The notes beneath the pieces are model-generated. The model had not been told where the DNA came from. It did not search any database and saw only the letters and a list, made by a program, of their open reading frames with translations. Positions 46,314 through 54,374 of a stretch of DNA of 64,000 nt are shown here, in pieces. The position numbers were made by a program, and so were the translations under genes. Source of the DNA: Chlamydiota bacterium (lineage in GTDB: Bacteria > Chlamydiota > Chlamydiia > Chlamydiales > RGXB01); contig VGMF01000001.1 in NCBI GenBank assembly GCA_016866475.1, positions 62,001 to 126,000 of the forward strand, in the 5' to 3' direction. The stretch's first letter is position 1. Each line of letters starts with the position of its first letter.

Positions 46314-46934
46314 ATGAACCCTTTATTCGTTCAACAGCCACAATCCTATGAGCCTGCGACAGATCTTGTTGGAGCAAAAACAGGGCGTCGATCGCAAAGC
46401 CATGGAAAAGAGAACGATAGCGAAATTTTGGTAGATTCAGCACAGCCGCACCCCAATAAAAGACAGTGCCTTTTTCATAAGACAATAGCGTGCCCAACGA
46501 TACATCTAACCGCTGAGACATCAACGAGTTCTTTCGTTTGTGCGCAACTATGTCCCACAGGGATCCTCCAGCCCCAAAGCTGCATTCAAGGAGCCCTGCT
46601 TCCTAGATTTTTTGAGCACATAAGCCCAGAACAAGCTTCTAGCCCCTCTTTTTTTCTTAAAGAACATGATGGAGAGCTTTCCGAGCTTAGTGAAAACGAA
46701 GAAGACGGAGATCCTATGGATGGCGCGGCTTGCGTGGCCTTTAACCCCCAAAAACCTGGTACGCCAATCGGAAGAGCCCAAGATGGTTTTGTGACTCCGG
46801 ACAATTCTGATAATGAGCTTAGTCGATTACTTGGAGGGGGAAGCCCTGAATTCAATATTCACAGATCGCCCTCAGGATTGGCTAAGATTTTAAATAGATT
46901 AGCGAGCATCAATCTTGGTCCGAATAGGGAATAG
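46314..46934 (+). CDS. Disordered hypothetical protein, possible effector
   Basis: 206 residues of low structure: rich in Ser, Pro, Gln, Glu and Asn, with an acidic run (GELSELSENEEDGD near 120-133) and no membrane or signal segment. No family recognised. AAGTAAGG lies a few bases before ATG 46314. The opposite strand also holds short open frames, but these are likely shadows. An intrinsically disordered single-gene unit of this kind, flanked by tRNA and trmB, is often lineage-specific. It could be a type III secreted protein, without direct proof. Confidence 0.6.
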   Translation: MNPLFVQQPQSYEPATDLVGAKTGRRSQSHGKENDSEILVDSAQPHPNKRQCLFHKTIACPTIHLTAETSTSSFVCAQLCPTGILQPQSCIQGALLPRFFEHISPEQASSPSFFLKEHDGELSELSENEEDGDPMDGAACVAFNPQKPGTPIGRAQDGFVTPDNSDNELSRLLGGGSPEFNIHRSPSGLAKILNRLASINLGPNRE

Positions 46935-46986
46935 TTGCCTATACGAACACCGACCGGGTCTATTTTTTTCCATTCTTTGAAAACGA

Positions 46987-47016
46987 TTGACAATCAAGAC
47001 GGTGTTTCGTTATAGT
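46987..47016 (+). promoter_or_regulatory. Strong promoter for tRNA-Leu
   Basis: TTGACA (46987-46992), 18-base spacer, TATAGT (47011-47016), 19 bases before the tRNA gene. Confidence 0.75.
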
Positions 47017-47035
47017 TTAACCAGTTACATCATGC

Positions 47036-47116
47036 GCCCGTGTGGTGAAATGGCAGACACGCCAGACTTAGAATCTGGTACCGAGAGGTGTGGGGGTTCA
47101 AGTCCCTTCGCGGGCA
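47036..47116 (+). tRNA. tRNA-Leu (TAG)
   Basis: 81 nt. Acceptor stem GCCCGTG/CGCGGGC with one G-T pair, D arm, anticodon arm CCAGA-CTTAGAA-TCTGG giving anticodon TAG, a long variable arm as in class II tRNAs, T loop GGTTCAAGTCC, discriminator A. No CCA encoded. Confidence 0.95.
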
Positions 47117-47119
47117 ATC

Positions 47120-47150
47120 AAAAGGCTCCTGTTTTTACAGGAGCCTTTTT
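47120..47150 (+). terminator. Intrinsic terminator after tRNA-Leu
   Basis: AAAAGGCTCCTG and CAGGAGCCTTTT form a perfect 12-bp stem with a six-base loop and a T5 end. It may also serve the convergent DUF2608 gene. Confidence 0.85.
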
Positions 47151-47181
47151 GCTTCTCCCCCCCCGCCTCCCTTTTTTTTGC

Positions 47182-47952
47182 TCAGATTTTTTCTTCTGCA
47201 ACCAGATGCAAGGTTCCATCTACTAACGGTTTTATAAAACTATATTGCAACTGGGTACGGTTGGGACAAAACTCTTTCACGAGCCCATCTAAATGACCGT
47301 AACGGAAACCGGTAAATTTGATCTTGGCTATTTGAGCCGCCTTTTCAACGGCTTCTAGGTGGGCCAATTTGTCATCGACAACAACGATGTGTTCCCATTT
47401 TTGAGAAAAAAAGTCTAACCACTTTAAAAAGGCAATTCCTTTATTCCCCCCGTTTGTGAAGATTGCCCCATCGAATGAAAATAAAAAGGTATCGTGATCT
47501 AAGAATTGGGGCTTTCTATCGAACACATCCGTTTGCAAACGGATGCCGCAATCGTTAAGTTGCTGATGGGTCCTTTTTGAAAGCTCAAAACTACGGAAGG
47601 TTAGCCCCATAAAAGGGATGCCCTTTTGCCTCAAACCCTCAAGGAATTTGGGGATGCACTCCTCGACAAGCTGTGATTGAGACAGGCTTTGGATGCCATT
47701 GAATTCGGCCGCTACCCTAGACAGGGCCTCGCTTGAAGAACGCCCCCCATTTTTTAACTCATCGAACCGGTGGTAAAACCATTGATCCGAGCCTAAATCC
47801 TGTTTTAAACGGATCAGGGTATTGTCAATATCGAGGATCACTAATAGATTCTTTTCTTCGGGAACAACAATTTGCTCAAATGAATTGACCTCAAAGATCT
47901 CCCCAAAAATAGCTATTGGGACCAACAAATAAAAAAAAAGGCTCGTTTTCAT
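47182..47952 (-). CDS. DUF2608 HAD-like exported protein
   Basis: 256 residues from ATG 47952, chosen because GGAG lies six bases upstream; the frame also opens from TTG 47964. A signal peptide (about 1-17) precedes a HAD-like domain with the nucleophile motif LDIDNTLI near 40 and VVVDDKLAHLEAV near 210 that matches the metal-binding motif IV. DUF2608 proteins occur in chlamydiae and Legionella and are thought to be exported phosphatase-like proteins of unknown substrate. It ends near the tRNA-Leu terminator. Confidence 0.85.
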   Translation of the reverse strand: MKTSLFFYLLVPIAIFGEIFEVNSFEQIVVPEEKNLLVILDIDNTLIRLKQDLGSDQWFYHRFDELKNGGRSSSEALSRVAAEFNGIQSLSQSQLVEECIPKFLEGLRQKGIPFMGLTFRSFELSKRTHQQLNDCGIRLQTDVFDRKPQFLDHDTFLFSFDGAIFTNGGNKGIAFLKWLDFFSQKWEHIVVVDDKLAHLEAVEKAAQIAKIKFTGFRYGHLDGLVKEFCPNRTQLQYSFIKPLVDGTLHLVAEEKI

Positions 47953-48024
47953 TATAAACTCCAAACAAATTTTTAAACATGAACAAAAAAAGTCTTAACG
48001 AATTTTCTTTACAGAAATTAGATA

Positions 48025-48411
48025 ATGACACAAAAGAAGCGATTAATGAAACAATTGCTTTTTCCACTGATCCAACTAGGTTTTGTAGCAGCATGGGCCA
48101 TCATGAATGATCTTCTACAACCCCCGCTTGCATTCGTTGATACCACTGAAATGGCACAACAAGGGGAGCTCTTTTCAAAAATCCAGTTAGTAGCCTCTTT
48201 CGACCCCGAGACAGCTTTAGGTAGACACTTCATCAAAGAGGTAGCCTCTATCCAGGATGAATTCATCGCAAAAGGGTTTGTCTGTTATTTCGAACGTAAA
48301 GAAGCGGGTGAACCCTTGAGTATTTACATCAACGGACAAGACAAGACACAAGAGATTTTAACCAAGGATCTCAGATCGTGTCTTTCCATGGAGTATTTAA
48401 AGGAGATCTAG
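48025..48411 (+). CDS. Hypothetical signal-anchored protein coupled to DsbB-like gene
   Basis: 128 residues. The N-terminal segment (about 8-30) is hydrophobic and could be a signal anchor, and the rest is a small soluble, probably periplasmic domain with two cysteines (C87 and C119). The stop is one base before the ATG of the DsbB-like gene, which is consistent with coupled translation and a shared redox or thiol-related role. No family recognised. Possible starts are ATG 48025 and ATG 48046. Confidence 0.65.
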   Translation: MTQKKRLMKQLLFPLIQLGFVAAWAIMNDLLQPPLAFVDTTEMAQQGELFSKIQLVASFDPETALGRHFIKEVASIQDEFIAKGFVCYFERKEAGEPLSIYINGQDKTQEILTKDLRSCLSMEYLKEI

Positions 48412-48412
48412 A

Positions 48413-48814
48413 ATGTATAGCAGTTTTCTGATCCGGGCAGCTTGGGCTTTCTCTTTGTTTGCTGTGATCTGCAGTTATTTTGCCGAGTTCGTTTTAAAAT
48501 ATGACCCTTGTCCCCTATGTCTGTTTCAAAGGTACCTGATGGTTTCTATTTTAGTATCCCTTTTTCCGGTGTGGGGTAGCCATCCCTTTTTTAAAATTTT
48601 GGCAACAATCAGCGGTACGATAGGATTGCTGATCTCGTATGACCATACTATCTTACAAGACACTCCATATGAACAATTACCCTCTCTTTTAAAAGAACTC
48701 CCCCAATCTTACGAGGGTTTTACAGCCTTTTTTACGCTACCCGTGGCGTCGTTTCTCTCTTTTGCCCTCATACTCATTTGTGTCGTCCTCAGCAGTATTA
48801 AGGAACGTCCATGA
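48413..48814 (+). CDS. DsbB-like (BdbC-type) thiol oxidoreductase
   Basis: 133 residues, four membrane helices. The CPLC motif (C33, C36) is followed by LFQRY, the family mark of the first periplasmic loop and quinone-interacting region. It would pass electrons from a thiol-oxidising partner to quinone. The second periplasmic loop (about 75-100) has no cysteines, although DsbB and BdbC normally carry a second pair there. It overlaps the HAD gene by four bases. The pathway partner (DsbA-like) is not in the window. Confidence 0.8.
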   Translation: MYSSFLIRAAWAFSLFAVICSYFAEFVLKYDPCPLCLFQRYLMVSILVSLFPVWGSHPFFKILATISGTIGLLISYDHTILQDTPYEQLPSLLKELPQSYEGFTAFFTLPVASFLSFALILICVVLSSIKERP

Positions 48815-49461
48815 TAGCAAATCTTTTGCTACCCTTCAAAGAACCTAAATTATGGATATTCGACCTTGACGGAACCCTTTTAGATACAAAAGAGGCCCTG
48901 GATAAAGTGATCCAAACAATTTTAAAGGAATTCAACATCCCGTTCGACCGTGAAACTGTAGATAAATATCACTCCCTGGGAACTTTTAATCTGCTTCGAT
49001 TCCTCCTGAAGCGCCACCCTAAATACGAAAAAAGAGCGCTATTTTACGCAGGAGAGCTCTATAAAACCGACGAGTATCTGGGTTTGTTACGAACATTCGA
49101 TACAATGATAGATTTTGTAAAAGAGATAAAAAAAAAATGTCCGGTTGCCATCGCCACAAATCGGGGCAAATCCACAACCAGGATTTTAGAGCACTTCGGC
49201 ATCTCCCCACTTTTTGACATGGTCGTCCACTCTGACCTCACAAAAAACATAAAACCCCATCCCGAGATGCTGGAAAAGATTCTTAAAAAATTTTCCCTTG
49301 ACCCCTCATTTGCCCTTTTTGTGGGAAACGATTGGCCAGATCTTCAAGCAGCAGTGAACGCCAAGATCCCAACCCTGATCATCGAAAAAAATGAGCACGA
49401 AAAATTTAAGGACGTTATTTTGAAAAAAGGGGTAAAAACCTTTATAAAGGGACTATTCTAA
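48811..49461 (+). CDS. HAD-family phosphatase (phosphoglycolate phosphatase-like)
   Basis: 216 residues. HAD motif I IFDLDGTLLDT near 16-26, motif II IATNRGKS near 112, motif III Lys in NIKPHPEM near 145, and motif IV FVGNDWPDLQAA near 170. It has an alpha-helical cap of subclass IA. It removes phosphate from small metabolites such as phosphoglycolate. ATG 48811 overlaps the DsbB-like stop by four bases. The end meets the convergent amidase. Confidence 0.88.
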   Translation: MIANLLLPFKEPKLWIFDLDGTLLDTKEALDKVIQTILKEFNIPFDRETVDKYHSLGTFNLLRFLLKRHPKYEKRALFYAGELYKTDEYLGLLRTFDTMIDFVKEIKKKCPVAIATNRGKSTTRILEHFGISPLFDMVVHSDLTKNIKPHPEMLEKILKKFSLDPSFALFVGNDWPDLQAAVNAKIPTLIIEKNEHEKFKDVILKKGVKTFIKGLF

Positions 49462-49917
49462 CCGGCTTTTTTTTGGTCTTGCCACCACTTTTTTACATTA
49501 AAGCAGGGGCATTCCTTGGTGACGCCGGGTATGTCACGGTGCCCCAAAACCTCAGAATCGGGATATTTTTGTTTTAGTTTTTTGAATGAGCCTTCTCAAG
49601 CAGAGAAATTGTTTCTTTGTAAAATTATTTTCCGGTTCCCCCCTACTGTTGATACCTCCAATAAGACAGATACCTAAAGATTTTCTATTCATACCTAAAA
49701 CGTGTGCTCCGACCATCTGCTCTTTTCGGCCCGTCTCGACAAGACCATCCCGTTTGATCACATAGTGGTATCCGATGGCGTCAAAACCCAATTTCCTATG
49801 AAAAAGGTCTATGCTCCTAGCATCAGAGAGCATTTTTATGGGTGCGCCGGAACAATGGACAATAATAAGTTCAATTTTTTTGATTCTTTCCATACCTTTT
49901 TTTGAAAAGCACCCCAT
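49458..49917 (-). pseudogene. N-acetylmuramoyl-L-alanine amidase, frameshifted in an A6 run
   Basis: An amidase_2 (PGRP-like) enzyme. The N-terminal frame begins at 49917 and has IIVHCSGAP, IDLFHRKLGFDAIGYHYVI and GICLIGGIN. It runs out of frame and stops at 49552. The conserved tail is present in the next frame: KYPDSEVLGHRDIPGV and TKECPCFNV, ending at a TAG at 49458-49460. The tail supplies a zinc ligand, so the frameshifted product would be inactive. Removal of one A from the run at 49578-49583 restores a single frame. A sequencing error or slippage is possible as well as true decay. It would cut peptidoglycan cross-links between muramic acid and L-Ala. Confidence 0.85.
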
Positions 49918-51501
49918 TTAGTAGAAAATTAGGTGACGCCCGCTTCTTTCGACATGTATCAAGGAAGTGGTTTTAAGCTCAGCGTCCAATACGACAATTA
50001 CCCCCCCTTCCTCATCCATTTTTCCTTTCAAATTCTCAAAAAAGGTGGAATCCTTTTCAAAATCGAACTCAATTACAGAGCAGAACATATGAAAAATGCG
50101 CTTAAAACCTTTGGAAGGATTCGTCGTATTACGAACGATCAGCAAAGGCTCGAACTGGCTCATCAGTCCCATAATCGAAAGGGGCGAGTGCTCGTTCAAG
50201 ATGAACACTTTTTTTGGACTGAGCCTATTCTCGACTTTATAAAATATGTTGATTATCAACACAAAAAAGGGGCGCAAAAGGGCGTACCTGAATTCGTACG
50301 CAAACAAAAACCACATAAATAAGGTAAAAGTGGCAAGAAAGATAAAATTTGTATGGGCTAAAAATCCGAGCCAACCCCCCGAAACCTCAAGAAAAGCGGC
50401 CCCTAAAAGGAGAAATACAAAGCCTAATGTGTTTGATGCAGCTAAAATGGAGGCCCTGATCGGCTCCGGACTTTTTGTCTGGATAAATCCGTTTAACGGC
50501 ACGATAAAAAACCCCCCCGATAGACCGATTAAAAACCCTAAAATGGACACGGCGGTAAAATTATGGGGACAAATCACAATCCCATAGTAGGAAAGGGCAG
50601 TCCCCAGCCCCCCCAAAAGGGCGTAACTCACCTCGATATTCTTTTTTGAGACAACGCCGTATAAAAGCGACCCCAACCCTAAACCCAACGAAGTATAGAG
50701 GAGGATATATCCCGTCTCGGCATCGCTGATGTTAAGCTCTTCGTACCCCAAGGGGATGAGATTAAGCTGGGTAAAAAGGCATGCAAGCAAGAAATAAGAA
50801 CCATAAACGATCACATGAAGCAAATGGGGAATAGGGGTTGTTAATTTAAGGTATCGGATGGTGGAACGGATAAAATTCCACTCGATCTCCTTATCTTCAA
50901 AACTGTGGGTAGATTTTACAAAGAGGGAAGCGCCCCCCGCCAGTAATCCGATCAAAACTAAACTGGCACCTAAAATGGAAAAATTACGATCCGTTAAGAT
51001 CGTAAGATAAGAGGCAACAAATGCTCCGAGAAGGAGTGCTATGTAGTTGGACGCAGTGAGTATACTGTTTGCAACGGGGATTTTATCTTTTAGAACAATC
51101 TCCGGAACAATCGAAAGTCTTGCAGGTGAAAAAAGGGAGGCTTGTAGAGCCATAAGAAAAAGACCGACATACACCCAAAATCCATCCGTCAGTACCATCG
51201 CTATCCAAATAATCAAAGCACCCAAAATAGAAACAATTTGGAGCCACTGAATCATAATCCCTTTGGGATAACGATCGGCAAGCCCCCCGCCCAGCATGCT
51301 AAACACTAAAAAAGGGACAACAATCACAAGTGTTGTCAAAAAAAGGGTGGTGTTTACCGACTCTATCCCTACAAGATCGTTTAAGAAAAAAATCACCAGC
51401 ATCCTGGCGATTGCGTCATTCAACGTGATCAAGGCCTGACAAATGTTGAGGGCGTGAAAATCCAGACCTAAACCGAACCACTGAATTTTTGAGATATGCA
51501 A
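49918..51501 (-). CDS. MFS transporter with truncated acyltransferase-like C-terminus
   Basis: 527 residues. The first 400 form twelve membrane helices of the LplT-like major facilitator type (GLADRYPKG between TM2 and TM3; FSPARLSIVPE). The last 110 residues (from about 410) resemble the start of a PlsC glycerolipid acyltransferase: VFILNEHSPLSIM in the place of NHxxxxD, then VVIFPEG-like VIVVLDAELKT. The chain stops before the rest of that domain. The full MFS-PlsC fusion recycles lysophospholipids (LplT-Aas). The start is TTG 51501, supported by GGAGGG eight bases upstream. The lipid link is inferred. Confidence 0.75.
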   Translation of the reverse strand: MHISKIQWFGLGLDFHALNICQALITLNDAIARMLVIFFLNDLVGIESVNTTLFLTTLVIVVPFLVFSMLGGGLADRYPKGIMIQWLQIVSILGALIIWIAMVLTDGFWVYVGLFLMALQASLFSPARLSIVPEIVLKDKIPVANSILTASNYIALLLGAFVASYLTILTDRNFSILGASLVLIGLLAGGASLFVKSTHSFEDKEIEWNFIRSTIRYLKLTTPIPHLLHVIVYGSYFLLACLFTQLNLIPLGYEELNISDAETGYILLYTSLGLGLGSLLYGVVSKKNIEVSYALLGGLGTALSYYGIVICPHNFTAVSILGFLIGLSGGFFIVPLNGFIQTKSPEPIRASILAASNTLGFVFLLLGAAFLEVSGGWLGFLAHTNFIFLATFTLFMWFLFAYEFRYALLRPFFVLIINIFYKVENRLSPKKVFILNEHSPLSIMGLMSQFEPLLIVRNTTNPSKGFKRIFHMFCSVIEFDFEKDSTFFENLKGKMDEEGGVIVVLDAELKTTSLIHVERSGRHLIFY

Positions 51502-51570
51502 AAAAATAACCCTCCAGCCCCCCCTTTATTCAAATCGGGGTGCGACATCTTTTTCCTACAAAAAAAAGGA

Positions 51571-51606
51571 GAAAAAAAAAAGGCAAACCTTACCGATTTG
51601 CCTTTT
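51571..51606 (-). terminator. Intrinsic terminator for the MarR gene
   Basis: Minus strand: AAAAGGCAAA-TCGGTAAGG-TTTGCCTTTT followed by an uninterrupted T run. It lies 24 bases after the MarR stop codon. Confidence 0.8.
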
Positions 51607-51629
51607 ATTTTGAATTGAAAATCAAAGAA

Positions 51630-52085
51630 CTAGACAGATGCTTGAGTCAGTTTCTTGAGTTTATTCACTAAATCCTGCGTATCCTCACCGGCACGACCCA
51701 GGTATTTGGAGTCTACATCTTCTACGACTTTCAAAGCCTTTGTGAGGAGATCTCTACCCTCTTGCGTCGTGGAAAGGATCATAGCTCTTGTGTCGCTAGG
51801 ATTTTTTTCCCTTTTTACAAGGTTGCGCTTTTCTAGACTTCTCAAAACATGCGAAGTCATCATCGCATCCACATTCGCAATCGAAGAAAGTTTTACCTGA
51901 CTAAGCATCTCGTTTTTTGACTCAATAGAATGTATTGTAGCCAGTAAAACAAACTGAACATGTGTAAGATCCAAATTGGCTAAGGCTTCTCTTTGAAGAC
52001 GTTGCCACTCTATGCTGATCTGCCACAGCAAAAAACCTGGCGTCTGGCTTAACTTCGGATATTTAACTCGCACTCGGCACCTCAT
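51630..52085 (-). CDS. MarR-family transcriptional regulator
   Basis: 151 residues, winged helix-turn-helix. The recognition region is SSIANVDAMMTSHVLRSLEKRNLVKR near 67-92, and the wing is NPSDTRAMILSTTQEG near 95-110, both typical. MarR proteins repress envelope, efflux or metabolic genes and release DNA on binding phenolic ligands. The best nearby target is the MFS gene or the acyltransferase gene, but no operator was identified. The start may be ATG 52085 or GTG 52073, which has an AGGTG upstream. Confidence 0.88.
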   Translation of the reverse strand: MRCRVRVKYPKLSQTPGFLLWQISIEWQRLQREALANLDLTHVQFVLLATIHSIESKNEMLSQVKLSSIANVDAMMTSHVLRSLEKRNLVKREKNPSDTRAMILSTTQEGRDLLTKALKVVEDVDSKYLGRAGEDTQDLVNKLKKLTQASV

Positions 52086-52293
52086 TATTTCGTTTTCAGG
52101 TGCATTCTACGATAAGAAAACGAATTAATCCAAGAAAAAAATTACGCTAACTTCTTTAGAGTGCCCTGCAAGATCTTAATAATGTTCCTAGTATACCCTC
52201 TTTTTCGAGATAAAACCCTATACAATATCCTTTTTTTGATAAGAAACCTTTCTTGAAAAAACCAACAACCATATAACCGACTCTTTTTAAAAG

Positions 52294-54267
52294 TCAGAGG
52301 ATCTCCATCATCGCATCTAGAGAGCTAAAAAGGGTCTGTTGAAACTGGTGCGCTCGCGGCTGCCCCTCCTCAAAATATCCCGATATCATAAAAATCATAC
52401 GCTCATCGGCAGCAGCATTATAGGAGATACCAAAACCGCTCTTTTCAATTGGCAAAAAGCCCCCGCCGTAACAGTTTGGAATCGGCGTTTGCGAAGTTGC
52501 CATCGTAAATCCGAGCCTTATAGCCTCCGACTCTAAAAAAGGGGACTTTATTTTGTACATAGAAGCAAGCATCCTAAGACCCAAAAGGTGTCTATCGATC
52601 CCCTCCCCGGCCATCGCCTTGATTTTAGACTCGTTGTGAAAGTTCACCGCATCTTTCAGGGCCTTTTGTCTATCTTCTTTAGAAGAAGCAGAATTCTCCA
52701 TCATTTCACAAAAGAGTTTCGAGGCTGTGGATTGAGACCGTATTGTCTCGGTTCTACCAGAGCAAAAATTCCTTAAGGTTGCTGTTTCGTACGTCATGAC
52801 AGTGGACTGAAATAAACGAAAATAGGTCAACTGTAAGGCCACCTGAATAAAAGAATCGGGACTCATTTTTTTTGATTTTATTTTAGCTTTTCCGAAGTTT
52901 TCAAAAATGGACACGGTGCAGTCGATAGAGTCTGCTTTCTCGTTAAAGATTTTCTTGGCCCGATGGATATGCCTTAAAAGATTAGAGTCCACATGCATAT
53001 TCAGGACTTTAAATCTCAATTCCCCGGGACCCTCATTAAAGGAGAGACAACCCCCATGTTCCTCTTGATTTTTTTTCTCATTCAGAGCGATCCTTTCGAT
53101 CAAGTTTGCGGTAACAACCGCATCTTTAGGTGAATGCTCCAGATTACCTGAAAGGCGGCCATTTGCAAAAATAATCAATTGGATGCCCAAATCGTACCAT
53201 TTCATCTCTATGTCCAACTGCGATAAACGGGCGACCTCGTCAGCAGTATCCGGGGAGCGTGGATCTAGAATAATCGAAAATTGGGCCCCTTCGATCGCAT
53301 CAAGCGCCTCCTTGTTACCCATTTTTAGAAGCTCAATCCTCCGTTGCGCCCAGTCGTCCCTAGGTAAGCTTGTGAGGTGTTCTACACGGTGCCCCCTTGG
53401 CAGATCGATGGAGTCTATTTTTACAATCGTATTGACAATCCATGCGAGTGGAATAGCCTCATTAGGATCAAATTCCACCTTTAAAAATACCCCCCTAGAG
53501 TTGACAACAAAATGGTTGCTTGTCGATTGCTGTATTCTGTCGGATTCGCTTCCGGGTATTCTTGTTGTTCCGAATAACCTGTGGTATTGGTCCATGGCAA
53601 GATGCATCCCTGCGGGTACAAAAAGATCCTCTAAAACCTGGTTAGTTGCAAGTTCTCTGATTTCGAGTGCTGTTTGAATCGCCAAAGCTGCCCTAAGATG
53701 CTTCAACTTCACTTGGGGGCATAAACCTTGTTGAAGCGTAGGTTCTTTCAAAGGCCCGAGACCATAATAGTTTGAGCGCAATGGCAACGGCTCTCTATCC
53801 CGTAGATAGACGACCTGCTCCCAAACCGGAGCCAGCCAATTTTTTTCCCCCGTGGCGTAGATCAGCAGATCTCGTTGTAATTTGACCCCCTCATTTTTCT
53901 GAAATTCTTCTTGAAGGGCCACAGTTTTTTGGAATTCGGATTCGGATAGAACGGGGCGAACAGTCTCCAAAAAAACTTTTAATGTTTTAGAAAGAGGGGG
54001 GATAGGTACGCTCGAGAGCTCCCGGTCTTGCCACCCCTCTATCCTTAAAGAACGGAAGAAAAAGGCCCTGGGAAAATCAAGAATCCTATTTTCACGGTTG
54101 AGCACCCTTGTTGAGTGGATCCTCTCCAACACAAAAAGGACGCTTAAATCTAATTGATTTAATGTCTGTTTTTTTAAATCAGAAAAACCGGAAATAATAT
54201 CTCTATATTTTTGAAAAACCGTAATCATAAGAATTGTCTCGTCAATCCAATAAGCTTTAAAATGCAT
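52294..54267 (-). CDS. Choline/carnitine O-acyltransferase of eukaryotic type
   Basis: 657 residues (ATG 54228 gives 644). It carries the full set of family motifs: SNYYGL near 165, MDQYHRLFGTTRIPG near 225-239, the catalytic His378 in GNLEHSPKDA, YETATLRNFCSGRTETIRS (493-511), AGEGIDRHLLGLR near 553-565, TSQTPIP (591-597) and the terminal GFGISYN. It transfers acetyl or longer acyl groups between CoA and carnitine or choline, letting the bacterium use or make host acyl-carnitine. Such genes are common in animals and fungi but rare in bacteria, so transfer from a eukaryote is likely. No signal peptide or membrane helix. Substrate length is not decided here. Confidence 0.93.
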   Translation of the reverse strand: MHFKAYWIDETILMITVFQKYRDIISGFSDLKKQTLNQLDLSVLFVLERIHSTRVLNRENRILDFPRAFFFRSLRIEGWQDRELSSVPIPPLSKTLKVFLETVRPVLSESEFQKTVALQEEFQKNEGVKLQRDLLIYATGEKNWLAPVWEQVVYLRDREPLPLRSNYYGLGPLKEPTLQQGLCPQVKLKHLRAALAIQTALEIRELATNQVLEDLFVPAGMHLAMDQYHRLFGTTRIPGSESDRIQQSTSNHFVVNSRGVFLKVEFDPNEAIPLAWIVNTIVKIDSIDLPRGHRVEHLTSLPRDDWAQRRIELLKMGNKEALDAIEGAQFSIILDPRSPDTADEVARLSQLDIEMKWYDLGIQLIIFANGRLSGNLEHSPKDAVVTANLIERIALNEKKNQEEHGGCLSFNEGPGELRFKVLNMHVDSNLLRHIHRAKKIFNEKADSIDCTVSIFENFGKAKIKSKKMSPDSFIQVALQLTYFRLFQSTVMTYETATLRNFCSGRTETIRSQSTASKLFCEMMENSASSKEDRQKALKDAVNFHNESKIKAMAGEGIDRHLLGLRMLASMYKIKSPFLESEAIRLGFTMATSQTPIPNCYGGGFLPIEKSGFGISYNAAADERMIFMISGYFEEGQPRAHQFQQTLFSSLDAMMEIL

Positions 54268-54374
54268 TTAAAGGGTATTTGCAACTTTTATATATGTCAA
54301 AAAAATTTAAAATTGGTTTAAAAATACCGGGCATATTCTTTGCCTTTTATTTAAGTAAAGCATAAGATTTGAAT

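Noticed and set aside
46987-47226. Plus-strand open frame over the tRNA-Leu gene
   Set aside because: It translates the tRNA and its promoter; the tRNA structure is unambiguous.
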